Assembly: GCA_963210315.1 (NCBI GenBank)
Contig: OY723249.1
Location: forward strand, 2,294,569 to 2,358,568
Length of the DNA stretch: 64,000 nt
Source: Rhynchopus euleeides
Taxonomy: Eukaryota > Euglenozoa > Diplonemea > Diplonemida > Diplonemidae
Direction of reading: 5' to 3'
The notes below the pieces were generated by a model that was not told where the DNA came from, did no database searches, and saw only the letters and a list, made by a program, of their open reading frames with translations. The translations under genes were made by a program, and so were the position numbers. Shown in pieces: positions 37,243-47,562 of the stretch (position 1 is its first letter; the number at the start of each line of letters is the position of its first letter).

Positions 37243-40069
37243 ACCCCCCCGCAACACACCCCCGACCCAACCCCGCCTTGGGCGGCATCCTTCTCCCCAC
37301 CCATAACAAGTGAAGGGAGATCATCCTTGTGCTTCCTTCTACTTCTACTTCGACTTCAATACCCCCCCCCCCATGTGTTCGGTTTATGCCAAAGCTAGGG
37401 GTGACCAAAGGCCTCAAACTCACCCCTTCCAGGGCCGCCCCCCCCTCCTCCCTCTCAGCCCCGCTGTTTGGCTGAGGGCCTGTCCTCACTTTGTTCCGAT
37501 AAACTCTACATCTCCCTGCGTCGCCCCCACGGTCCTCTCCTTACCCCTACACAACCCGCCCCACCCTTCTGCGTGTCCACGTTGAAGCACTGTGCAGCCG
37601 TGTCGGGCAAAATAAGTCTTCATCGGATCATCGCTGAGTGCATTTTTCACGTGCATCGAGGTCAATCCTCACTGAAGGGTGGCCCTAGAGGGAAGCCGGT
37701 GCTGATGCTTGCCCCTGGCTGTGTAGGGGTACGCTATGCTCGCACGTTGGTGAGGGGTTGTGGGTAAGGGAGGGGGGCGTTCCCTTGGGGATCACCCTCC
37801 CGAAGGAGCGCCTTTCTTTTTGTGTCAATAAGCGTGATGTCATTGTTTTTTTTTTCGTTCGGGCTGACGGTCGGGCTGAGTCTCCAAGAAAAATTCCCTG
37901 AGTCTCCAAAAAAAACTCAGGAAAAGGCTCACAGGAAAAAGCTCAGATTTGATCTGTGAGCTTTCACAGTATCTTTCATTCGTATTGTAGTTTGAGTTAG
38001 CGTGCTGGCATCGCAGAGTGTCCCCTCGAGCGAGAACCGGGCCGCTACTCAGTTCTGAGTTTTCCCCCCGACTATGCCGGACTACCGTGTATGGGTTGTT
38101 ATCCCATATCCAAACCGCCCCACAGGCCTCGCCCCTACCCTCCCCCCCCGCCCCAGAAACCCATCTATTGGCTTCTGCGACTCGCATAGTAGGATACCGA
38201 ATCCAGAGTTCGTTGGCTTGACACCGCATTGGGTTGTCAGTCAAAAAAGGGCGGCACACACACACACAGACACCCTCTCTGAGAGACTTGGCAGCAGTGC
38301 CGCTCCCCTGATCCTCCAGCCTCCGCCAAGCGAGCGGCACTGCGAGGGGGATGGTCTGCCCGTGTTGTGGTGTCAGCCCGCAGTGTTTGCCTTCCCTATA
38401 CAACAGCACTCCGCCTGGTCGCCCCCACCAGGCAGGAGGTACCGCAGGGGAAACCTGATATCGCCTGAGGTAAGCGATTCTCTCTCTCTCTCTCAACTGC
38501 TTGACAACGTGCCGCTGGCGTGCTGCCCCCCCCCCCCCCTCCACGCAAGCGCAGACCAAAGCAAGCTGCATGTGGTTGCGGTCGTCTCTCTCTCTCTCTA
38601 CATTCCCCCTGTGCCTTACCTTTCTCTGATGGATCGCCCTATCTATCACTGCACCCCCCTCCCCCCCTATTGCATCCCCCACCACCCCTCCCCCACAATG
38701 AAGTCTTGAGCACCCCCTTAAGTCAGCCACCCCCGCCCCTTGCACCCCGCGCCCTGCCACCCCCGCCCCAGTGTATGGGTCCATATGCATCGAGCCTCCG
38801 TTTTCGTGTCGGATCCAAAGCTGGGACAGTCTCGGTGTGGAGGTGAGCGTCGCATGGCATGCCCTGCCCTGGCCCTGCCTCCTTGTGATTGTGGGGGAGG
38901 GGGGTGGGTGGGTGAGCTGGGGCATTTGCGCATTGTTGCGCGTCGGTATCAACTAGGAAGGGGGGGGGGTGGGTGATATTTTTCTTTGAATTTGCTCGCG
39001 GCGCTAGAATCCCCCCCCCACCCGCCCCGCACCCACCCCGTCCCCCCCCCCCCCTCCGCAATTTGAGTGAAGGGTTTAGGAAATGGAGAAGGGGGGTCGA
39101 CACGCCTCACCTTCACCGCTCCCTGCATCCGCCGCCCCACCCCCGGGGTGGGGGTCTTCGCGAATGGGGATGTTTCAGTTTGCTTTATTTGGAGCAGTTT
39201 CGCCTGTTCTTTTACGAGGAAAAGACGCCCGAAAATTGTTGAACTTTTATCCTTATTCGCGGAGGCGCCGACCCCCAGTCAGCCACTCGCCCCTCGCCCC
39301 CCACTCCCGCGCGCCCACTCCCACTAGGGTGTGGTGCAGTCGCGAAATCATGAGAACGTCACAGAGGGCTTGACCCTCGTCTGTGGGGCAACCACAGATC
39401 GCGAAAACAGAAAGTCGCGGTGGCATTGCACCCCGCCCTCCCTATCGCACATATCGAATCGCGGCAAGCCCTGCTGTTCTGGCATATGAGGGGATCCTGA
39501 TTTTTTTTGGAAGAAATGCGCAGCATTTCTGATTATTTTTTTTGGGTATATTCCCTCAAGAGAGCATCAGCACTCTAACAAAGGACCTGGTTGGGCCTGC
39601 TGCAGAGACGGGGGTGTTGGGAGGATATAGTAGTGCGAACAACGCCCTTGCCTACCGTGGTGTTGTATAGCGCAGTGTTGCGCTTTCCCATCGCGGCTGC
39701 GCAGAGGTCCTATCACCGCTGGTTGATACCCACAGACTAACTCTGTGTGTATTTATAAGGCATCTTGATCGAGGCGCCTGGGCCCACTGGCACATCGAGC
39801 CGTACGTTCGTCCCTTTGGGCAGTTGAGGATCACTGAAGCCGTACGGCTCGAGAGACCCACACAGGTGATGGTCTTGTGCCTCACCTTCCCCCCGCCCTG
39901 GTTATGGAGAAGCCGACCCTGCGCCTTTCTCTGATTGATTGCCCTCACCCTCCCCCGCGCCTCGGAGTGATAATAATGTGTTTGCACCGAGAGGAGCGGT
40001 GGTGTCCACACTGGACGCACTGCACACACACACACACCCCACACAGGTGGTCACACCACAGCGAAACTC
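37243..40069. other. Intergenic region of about 2.8 kb
   Basis: C/T-rich low-complexity DNA with no supported gene. A perfect 11-bp stem lies at 39796-39806/39841-39851 (CGAGCCGTACG and its complement) with a 34-base loop. Upstream of the next gene an AC-repeat ends in CACACAG (40046) and ACCACAG (40061), which are acceptor-like. Confidence 0.5.
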
Positions 40070-41734
40070 ATGGCGTTGCAGCGCGGGAAGGCAACGCTTC
40101 TGATGGTGTTCGTCTGCCTCATCATGAGGTCCAAGCGGGTCCGCGGGTCCAGCCTCGCAACCACCACCCAGGTGCTGCCGCACGCCTCCGAGGTGTCGGG
40201 CATCCCCATCGCTGTTGACGTCTACAACGCGGGCGCTGCGGATGCCGCAGCCACCGCCTCCCCATCGGGGTGCTGCACAGGGCCCGCTGGCGGCCCCTGC
40301 GAGCACACGCTGCCGCTGCCGCTGCCTGCAAGCGCCTCCGACACGGTGCCCCCTGGGAGCGTGCGCCGGCTGCGCTTCACCGCAGCCAGCACAGATGTCC
40401 CTGCCGGGCACACCCTGCGGTGTGACTTCGGCGTCGACGCCGGCGCGGCGCCCCAGGCAGCCCGACTGGAGGTGAGTGCCGCTGCCCTGTCCGCGCTGTC
40501 CATCCCCCCGGCACCGCCGCTGCCGGACGTGCTGCGCGCAGAGGTGTGGCACCCTGTCGACTGGGGCGGTGCCGCCGCCCCCCAGGCCAGCGCTGCGTGC
40601 CTGGAGGCCTTCGGCACGCTCCGCAGCGTCTTCAACGCCACGTCGGGGCGCTGCGAGGCAGACCCGGCGCTGCTCGTTGCCGCGCCAACACACACACCGG
40701 CACCTCCAACCGATGCGGCGCAGGCGGACACACCGGAGCCGAGCGCGGCTGCCCCCGACACCATGTCGCCCCTGCCCGACGTGCTGCCGCACCTGATGGC
40801 GGCGCTGCCGGAGATCATGCAGGAGCCCAGCTGCGGGCACAACGCCTCGTGGGACGGCGAGACGCAGCGCTGCACGGGGTGCCCCACCGAGGCCTGCTCG
40901 CTGCCCGGCTGCGCCTGCAACGCGCAGGAGGCGCCGTCGACAGCGACGCTGGGGGCGGACTGCACACAGGGCAGCTTCGACTTCGAGACGCAGTCCTGCC
41001 TCTGCGATGCGGGGTGGCGCAGCACGGCGGACGCCCCGCGCAGCCACATCTTCTGCAGCCTGCGCGAGGGGAGCCGCACGTCGGTGATTATCGTGCGTGA
41101 GCCCTCCGACAGGCTGTCGCACAACCCCGCCACCGCCCTGCGGCAGCTGTGGGCTGTGCACCCCGGGCTGTGCCTGCTGGTGCTCTTCTTCTTCGCCGCC
41201 CTCATCGCGGTTGTGGCCGTCGGCCTGACTGCGCCTCTGCGCCTCCACTTCACCCGCGCCATCCACAACAGCATGCACCTCGCAGGCGCTCTCGACGACG
41301 ACACGTGGCGCACCCTCGATGCGGAGACCCAGCGTGCCCTGGACAAACACAACCCCGACGCCAAGTCGCCTGACGATATGCTGGATGGCACGCTGCCTGG
41401 TTGGCTCGATGCGCTGCTGGCCCCCTTGCCGCCTTCCTGGAGCCTGGAGGCGTACCGCGCGGAGCTGGCGGTGGAGCGGGACCTGTTGTTCGCGCCTGCA
41501 GGCGGGGCGACGGAGGCCGCACTCCAAAGCAGCGTTGCGTCGTCGGGGCTGAACAACAGCGCGTCCCTTGGGTCGGAGGGTGCCTTCTCCGCCCCTGAGG
41601 GTGCGGTGCCCAACCCCCTATCGTGCTCGCTGTTCTCCGCACCGATCAACACCGTCGACACGGCAGGGACAGCGCCTCCGACACAGACGCATCCAGATGA
41701 AGCTAACCATCCCACACTGCGCACCGTGCCCTGA
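40070..41734 (+). CDS. Type I membrane protein with Cys-rich ectodomain (554 aa), unknown
   Basis: The ATG at 40070 is followed by a signal-peptide-like stretch (ATLLMVFVCLIM, residues about 8-19). A long Ala/Pro-rich, Cys-containing ectodomain follows (about 26-345). A Cys cluster at about 255-330 (CGHNASWDGETQRCTGC...CSLPGCAC...CLCDAGW) resembles a diverged EGF-type module. One transmembrane helix (about 366-388, LCLLVLFFFAALIAVVAVGL) precedes an acidic cytoplasmic tail (about 395-554). The N-x-S/T sites (FNATS, HNASW) fit secretion. No family recognised; a surface receptor-like protein is inferred. Strong G/C-ending codon use supports reality. Acceptor-like ACCACAG ends 8 bases before the ATG; the stop is UGA. 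Confidence 0.75.
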   Translation: MALQRGKATLLMVFVCLIMRSKRVRGSSLATTTQVLPHASEVSGIPIAVDVYNAGAADAAATASPSGCCTGPAGGPCEHTLPLPLPASASDTVPPGSVRRLRFTAASTDVPAGHTLRCDFGVDAGAAPQAARLEVSAAALSALSIPPAPPLPDVLRAEVWHPVDWGGAAAPQASAACLEAFGTLRSVFNATSGRCEADPALLVAAPTHTPAPPTDAAQADTPEPSAAAPDTMSPLPDVLPHLMAALPEIMQEPSCGHNASWDGETQRCTGCPTEACSLPGCACNAQEAPSTATLGADCTQGSFDFETQSCLCDAGWRSTADAPRSHIFCSLREGSRTSVIIVREPSDRLSHNPATALRQLWAVHPGLCLLVLFFFAALIAVVAVGLTAPLRLHFTRAIHNSMHLAGALDDDTWRTLDAETQRALDKHNPDAKSPDDMLDGTLPGWLDALLAPLPPSWSLEAYRAELAVERDLLFAPAGGATEAALQSSVASSGLNNSASLGSEGAFSAPEGAVPNPLSCSLFSAPINTVDTAGTAPPTQTHPDEANHPTLRTVP

Positions 41735-44700
41735 ATAGCAGGCTTGAGGTAAGCGAAGGGGTGGGTGAGCGCGTCGGAGGCGCGCTTCTTTTGCGAGCAT
41801 GTGCAAGGAGAAGTCGGGACGATATGGTGCCACCCTGATGCACAAGGGTTGGGGTTGCCTCCTCAGAGGTCTCGGAAGGCCCCCTTGCGAATGTAATGGT
41901 GTCGCACTCACAACGTTTTGACAGAGCAAGTCCCTTTGGGGGTCTTCATGAAGCGGTGCAGGAGAAGCGTGTTTTGTTGTCCCTGCACACACTCCCCGAG
42001 TCAGTGGACCGCACGTTCGTGCAGTGTATGATTTTTTCGCTACACAGCAACAAACACCCGTCTCGCGCGTCCTTCTGCAGGGGCCACGGCACGCTGCCGC
42101 TCGGTGGCTCTTTGCTTCCTCTCTTCTCTTTACTAGTAAAGTTCGAAACCCGTCAAATGCTGCCGAATCATGCCGTTGGCAAACCCCTTATAACCCCCTC
42201 CCCTCAGCCCCATTCCCTCTCTCTCTCTCTGACGGTTGCCTCAGATTTGTTTGCACTGAGGCACCAGTATGATTGCCTTTCGAGACGCTCTACGCGTTCG
42301 TCAGGCGTGGATGCCCGGCAGTGGGCATCCCCCGGCACGGATGCTGAAGAGCACCGCTGCAGTACTAGCCAGCTGCACTGTGGCAGTTTCGTTGTGCCTG
42401 CCAACCCTTGTCCCTCACTCAGACCCCAGCCAGAGATTCTCAAACTCGAGGTGGATCGAGCCTCAGCCGGGTGCCCTCTCGGCCTGTGCTGCGAGGTGAG
42501 GTGTACCCCACTGCTGCATGCAAGAGTCTCATATTGCCCCCTCTTGATGTGTGGCCCCTGCTCCTTGTTTCCCGCAAAGATGTTTTCGCATAGCTCCTCC
42601 CCTCATTCCTTCTCTTTTATTGTTGCAGCACGCTTCGATATCGGTGTGTATGGAAGTGATCCTCTTCTACTGTACATGCACCCACACCTAAGTCTGCCTC
42701 TCCTCTGAAGCACCTGCTCTTGCTCGGACAGTTCATGTGATGCATGGCTGCCTCAGAGCTTGAGAATGAGCTCGATATTACACAGAATTACGGAACCTGC
42801 GTGTGGCGCGCAAAAAAATGCAGCTTCCGTCTTCCCGTGGGTTCCTCTTGTTGCGATTACACGCCATCTTTCCCACAGACCTCCAAACTTATTTTTGTCA
42901 AATGTGCGCTTGTCAGCACATCGCTCGATCCCATGCACCCTCAAAACGGGGCTTATCTGAAGAGCCACCAGCCAGCGGACCGCTTCTCCCGCGTCTGCAC
43001 ACCACTCGAGGTGGTGTTACATTGGTGGTCTTGCTGCGACACGCTGCCAAAAGAAGATTCGGCAAACAAAACGAGATACCCCCGCGCCCCCGCCCACCGC
43101 CCTTCCCCCCAGCCGTCTCCCCAACCGCCCTCTCTTTGTAGTGTACTACTTTTGCTTCACTCAACCCTGCCCCCACCCCGCCACCAACCGGTATCCTATG
43201 CGCCCATTGCCTGAGGAATTCACGTCTGTCCCGAGGACCCTGCCCCTGGCTGTGCCTATTCACACCCAAGGGCATGCCACTCACAGGTCTCGGACACGAA
43301 AAGGCATTCGACTCTCTCTCTGCTGTTCAAAAACTGGGTGTCACTGGATGGCAGTGTCACGCGCTTTGGTCATGCCCTTGCGCTCCCAAGCACTCACGAT
43401 ATCATTCAGCAGGAGTGTGCGTCACAGGTGTCACAGCGGAGGTAGTATCAGAGTCCGCTCGGTGCAACTTCCACTCAACAGCAGCTTGATGTGTGTGATA
43501 CGTATGTGTGCGGAAACGTCAATGCACTGCCCCTCACACCCCAGGCAATCGAGCCTGGAACTACCTGCCGTAAACCAACCGTTCTTCGTGCAGTTTATGT
43601 TCTGCAAGGGCGCTGGGTGGTGCGGTGGAAAAGCGGCCCTACCGCGGATTCGATGTCTATAGCACGCCCCACCCGCATCCACTGGCTGCCTCGACGCCTT
43701 GTTGCAGGTGTAATCTTAAAGGTGGTGTGCGCTGTGGCCGCAAAGGCACGCGCCACCGCCTCCGCAGACCCGCCCATGTGGTGCCTTGACGCTGCGGCTG
43801 TGTGTTACCCCTTCCCAAACCCTTTGTGTATTGAGTCTCCTGAGCCTGGCTGTGTCTGTTGGAGTCCTGTGCTTCAGCCCTGTGTCAGCGTAGCTGCTGT
43901 CCGTCATTCGCGCAGCCAGCGATCTCCAAAAAAAGAAATGAACGCCTTCGAGCAACGTTGTTCGCACTGGAGGTCGTCGATGCTCAAGAATATAGTGGGC
44001 ATGTCGCCAAACCCATGTAAGTAAGTAACCAGCAGTTCTCCCAATGTGTTCTTCAAAACCCCTCTGCCCGCCCCCGACCCAGGATGTGTAGATGACAACG
44101 TTTGAATTGAAGTGACTTTCTTGCGTTATTCTTGCCTTCTTTGCCTGTTGCTTCCTGTGCCTCCTCTCTTACTCTGGCACGCATGGCCCAGTGTGATGGG
44201 CAGGGCGGTATGATATGCATGCTGCGGCTTGCATGCAGTGTGAAACCTGTGAAGCCTGTGATCCCAGTCGGAAACTGTGCAGTCCAAATCATGCTGCATC
44301 ACCACGGGACAGTATAACATGTAGCAGTCGTCGGGTGATCACTGCTCGACACTCCCCTCAGGCTCGTCGTTACTGGTTTAGAACCACGTGTTCTTCTTCA
44401 GCTGCCGGGTTTGATTGTGGTGGATGACACGCCATTCCAGGTTTCCAGCAAACGCTCTGCACCAACACAGGGCTTCCCCCCCGCACCCCCCCTCCCCCCA
44501 ACAACTTGGCCCAGTCCATACTCCAGAATCCAACGAGTCCGGACACCCGCCATTGCTGGGCCAGGCATCCAGGGATGTCGCCTCAAAAGGCTTGAAGAAG
44601 CAGCCGTGCGACAACAGAGCCCTGCTACAGTTGCGATTCGGTTGTGACACCCACCACCCCCCCCCTCTCCTTTCCCCGGCATGTGTTCCGCGTCCTTATG

Positions 44701-45234
44701 GTACGGTCGTGGGTTGGCAGCCGAAACTGCTACCATAAGCAATTTTTTTTGCGCCCCCCCCCCCCCTGAACGTTCCTATGAACGTTCCTCTTTTAACGAA
44801 CAAGCTGACATGCAAATGGAATGACTGAAGACATCACTGCGGTCACATAGGCTACATGAACCTGACTACAATGATGACACCAGTTACGCACATTTCCACA
44901 GATGAGTGCCTTGACGTTTGATCATGAGAACCAAAGAACGTTTTTGCATACCATCACAGCCTAATTGCCCACACAGTACAACAACACAACACAGGCCGGA
45001 AAAAACACTGGATTTCAGACACAACCTGCATAACGAGTGAAGGGTGATCATTCTTGTGCTCCCTTCAAATTCGATTTCACTACCCCCTCTCCTTTCCCCA
45101 CCCACCCACCCACCCACCCCCTCCTCTGGATATCTCCGTGCCCCTGCTGCTCACACCGCCACACACACGTGCACATCAATCCACACGGCACTGCCACCAC
45201 ATCCCAACACAGGGCGCAGCCTCGCCTCCGCACG
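41735..45234. other. Intergenic region of about 3.5 kb
   Basis: No supported coding region; short frames lack host codon bias. A C run lies at 44755-44766. The end is C-rich (45080-45125), with acceptor-like ATCCCAACACAG ending at 45212. A B-box-like GTTCGAAAC at 42141 lacks a matching tRNA. Confidence 0.5.
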
Positions 45235-47562
45235 ATGTCACCCCGCGTGGTGCTGCTGCGGTCGGCCCTGGTGTTGGGTATCTGGGGTGCTTTGTGCTGC
45301 GGGCAGACCGTCGACAACACGACATACCTGGCTGTGCGCCTGCTGCTGCCCGTCGAGACAAACCTCCTCCCAAGCGACTACAAAGAGAAGGCCACCGCCG
45401 ACGTCGCGCACGCCGCAAACGTCCCGCTCAACAGGCTCGACGATGCGGCCTTCGCCACCGAACCCCCTTCCTTCGAGGTCAAGATCTACAGCACCGTGGA
45501 GCAGATGCCGCGCGTGCTGGCAGTGCTGCAGAGCACCGTGGCGGCACCTTCCTGGCGCCTGGCAGGCGTCAAGATCTCCGGATCGGAGCTGCGCCCCATC
45601 GGCACGGAGAACGACGAGTGTGCGGAGGACCCCTGCATCGGGCAACTCTGCGCTGACCCTGACCGCCTCTCCCCCAGCGACTTCGTCTGCACATGCGTCG
45701 ACGGCAGCGGCGTCGCCCGGGGCGCCCCTGCGAACTGCACCGACCCCCCTCACCTGGAGATCATGCTGTATCTGCCTGGGTCAGACCCACCCGGCGGCCC
45801 TTTCAACGTGTCTGTCCAGCAGGAGCTCGCAAAGGTTCTGAATGTGAAGCCCGCTGCGGTGCTCAGCGTGCGCATCGAGACGGACCCCCTCGTGGCAGTT
45901 GCAAACATCAACGCCCCCTCCCCCGCTGTGCCGCTGTTCCAGTCGCTGCTTGAGGAGGCCGTCAAAAAGGGCATGGTCATCAAAGGCGTCCGCATCCAGG
46001 GCATCAAATCGAAGATCGTCGCACCCGGCATCATCGACGAATGCGAGAACATGCCCTGCGGGCCGGGCCAGTCGTGCACCGACCCCAGCCTCTCCACCTC
46101 GGGCGACTTTGTCTGCTCCTGCATCACCAACACCGGCCTGACGTACCCCATGGTGGGCCGCCCTACCCCCTCGTGCACCGCACCCCTTCAGGACATGGAT
46201 GACTATGCAGGGCTGCTGGAGGCTCTGGCCCTGTCTCATGGGCACACCGTGCTCCCTGCCGCGCACAACTCTATTATGTACGCATCGCACTGCGACGCGC
46301 CTCTGGGGAACCCGCCCCCCGCGCTGCACCCCACGGGGCTGACTGTGGGTGGCTCCAGCCTGGCGGGCTGTGTCGTCGGCAACACCTCGCTGCTGGTGGG
46401 TGCCGTCGTGCTGCAGCACCTCCTCGTGATGATCATCGCGTTCTACACAAAGGGCAGCCTCGACAGCGGCGTGATCCAGGCCATGGTGGGGTACCCCCTG
46501 GTGCCGCTGCGCATCTTCGTCACCCTCCTCCCGGGCACCTTCTTCTGCGGCATCGGTCTGCTCGACTCGATTGACAAGACGTGGAGCATCCTGCTGGGCA
46601 GCGTGACCCTCTTCCTGTGGCTGCTGTGCCTCGGCGGGATGGTCTTCAAAGGCTTCGCCTCCCTGGTGACGCACTCCATCGGGCAGCACGAGTGGGATGC
46701 CTCGGAGGGCTGGCTCCGCATCGACCAGTTCCGCAGGCGGCACGTCGCGATGGTGGTCCTCGTGACGGTGGTCCTCAGCACCAACATGTCGCACCGCTTC
46801 GGGGGGGGCGCTGCCTGCGCCGGGCCCCGCATCTTTGTCAGCATGGGCCTCTTCCTCTACGCGGCTGTCATCGCCCTGACGCAGCCGTGGTACGTCAAGG
46901 TACACAACATCCTTGCCTTCCTTGTGTACGTCCTGCAGGCCCTTGGCTGGATGCTGATGGGCATCGGCCTGTACGAAGCCGAGGGGCACCGCCAGCACGA
47001 TCTCGTCGAGGCCTCTGTGTACCTCAGGTTTGTCGGGGCATGCTTCCTGATGCTGTGGCTTCTGGTTGCGGTGGTGTTCCGCGTCGGCGGTGACGAGGAG
47101 AGCAGCTGGTGGGACCCGCGCAGCGCTGTGCTCGCCGCCTGGGGCACCCCCCATTTGCAGAAGGCGGTGCTGCTGTCGTCGGATGCGGTGTGGGTCTTCC
47201 TCGCGGTGGCGATTGCCGTGCACTGGCTCTTCGTCTTCGGGGCGCTGGTCGCACTGCTGGTGCACTTCGTCCTGGTGATGCGCACCTCAAACGTGAAGCC
47301 TGCCACGCCGCACCCCACCGGCCTCACAGAGGAGGACCTCCTGAACGAGAAGCTGCTTGTGGAGCAGGAGGACATCCCAGAGGGCGGCGGCTCAGGGTAC
47401 TCCCCACCGCAGGTACTGCACGACGCGGACAGCGACTCCCCCGGGCATGAGATGGGGCAGCGGGGGGACGAGGAGACACCCCAAAAGGGCAGGGCAGGTT
47501 CTGTCGTGAGGCCGCCGTCGTCTTCACCCCGGTTCCCGGTATGGCTGCTGGGTGGTGGCTGA
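45235..47562 (+). CDS. Multi-pass membrane protein with duplicated EGF-module ectodomain (775 aa)
   Basis: ATG at 45235 with a signal peptide (VVLLRSALVLGIWGALCCG, about 5-23). The ectodomain consists of two repeats, each an about 100-residue alpha/beta-like domain followed by an EGF-like module. The modules begin ENDECAEDPC and IDECENMPC, with the D-E-C and C-x-C spacing of calcium-binding EGF. Around eight transmembrane helices follow (about residues 385-690), for example LLVGAVVLQHLLVMIIAFY, SILLGSVTLFLWLLCLGGMV and VFLAVAIAVHWLFVFGALVA. The cytoplasmic tail is acidic and Pro/Ser-rich. The layout recalls adhesion-type receptors, but no GPCR motif or GAIN cleavage site is seen, so a function is not assigned. 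Gene ends in UGA; acceptor-like CACAG lies 22 bases before the ATG. Confidence 0.8.
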   Translation: MSPRVVLLRSALVLGIWGALCCGQTVDNTTYLAVRLLLPVETNLLPSDYKEKATADVAHAANVPLNRLDDAAFATEPPSFEVKIYSTVEQMPRVLAVLQSTVAAPSWRLAGVKISGSELRPIGTENDECAEDPCIGQLCADPDRLSPSDFVCTCVDGSGVARGAPANCTDPPHLEIMLYLPGSDPPGGPFNVSVQQELAKVLNVKPAAVLSVRIETDPLVAVANINAPSPAVPLFQSLLEEAVKKGMVIKGVRIQGIKSKIVAPGIIDECENMPCGPGQSCTDPSLSTSGDFVCSCITNTGLTYPMVGRPTPSCTAPLQDMDDYAGLLEALALSHGHTVLPAAHNSIMYASHCDAPLGNPPPALHPTGLTVGGSSLAGCVVGNTSLLVGAVVLQHLLVMIIAFYTKGSLDSGVIQAMVGYPLVPLRIFVTLLPGTFFCGIGLLDSIDKTWSILLGSVTLFLWLLCLGGMVFKGFASLVTHSIGQHEWDASEGWLRIDQFRRRHVAMVVLVTVVLSTNMSHRFGGGAACAGPRIFVSMGLFLYAAVIALTQPWYVKVHNILAFLVYVLQALGWMLMGIGLYEAEGHRQHDLVEASVYLRFVGACFLMLWLLVAVVFRVGGDEESSWWDPRSAVLAAWGTPHLQKAVLLSSDAVWVFLAVAIAVHWLFVFGALVALLVHFVLVMRTSNVKPATPHPTGLTEEDLLNEKLLVEQEDIPEGGGSGYSPPQVLHDADSDSPGHEMGQRGDEETPQKGRAGSVVRPPSSSPRFPVWLLGGG

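Noticed and set aside
37840..38952. 370-codon minus-strand frame
   Set aside because: Low-complexity Gly/Arg composition over C-rich simple sequence; no recognisable domain.
42130..42155. tRNA B-box-like GTTCGAAAC
   Set aside because: No A-box or acceptor stem partner within tRNA distance. No tRNA found elsewhere by eye either.
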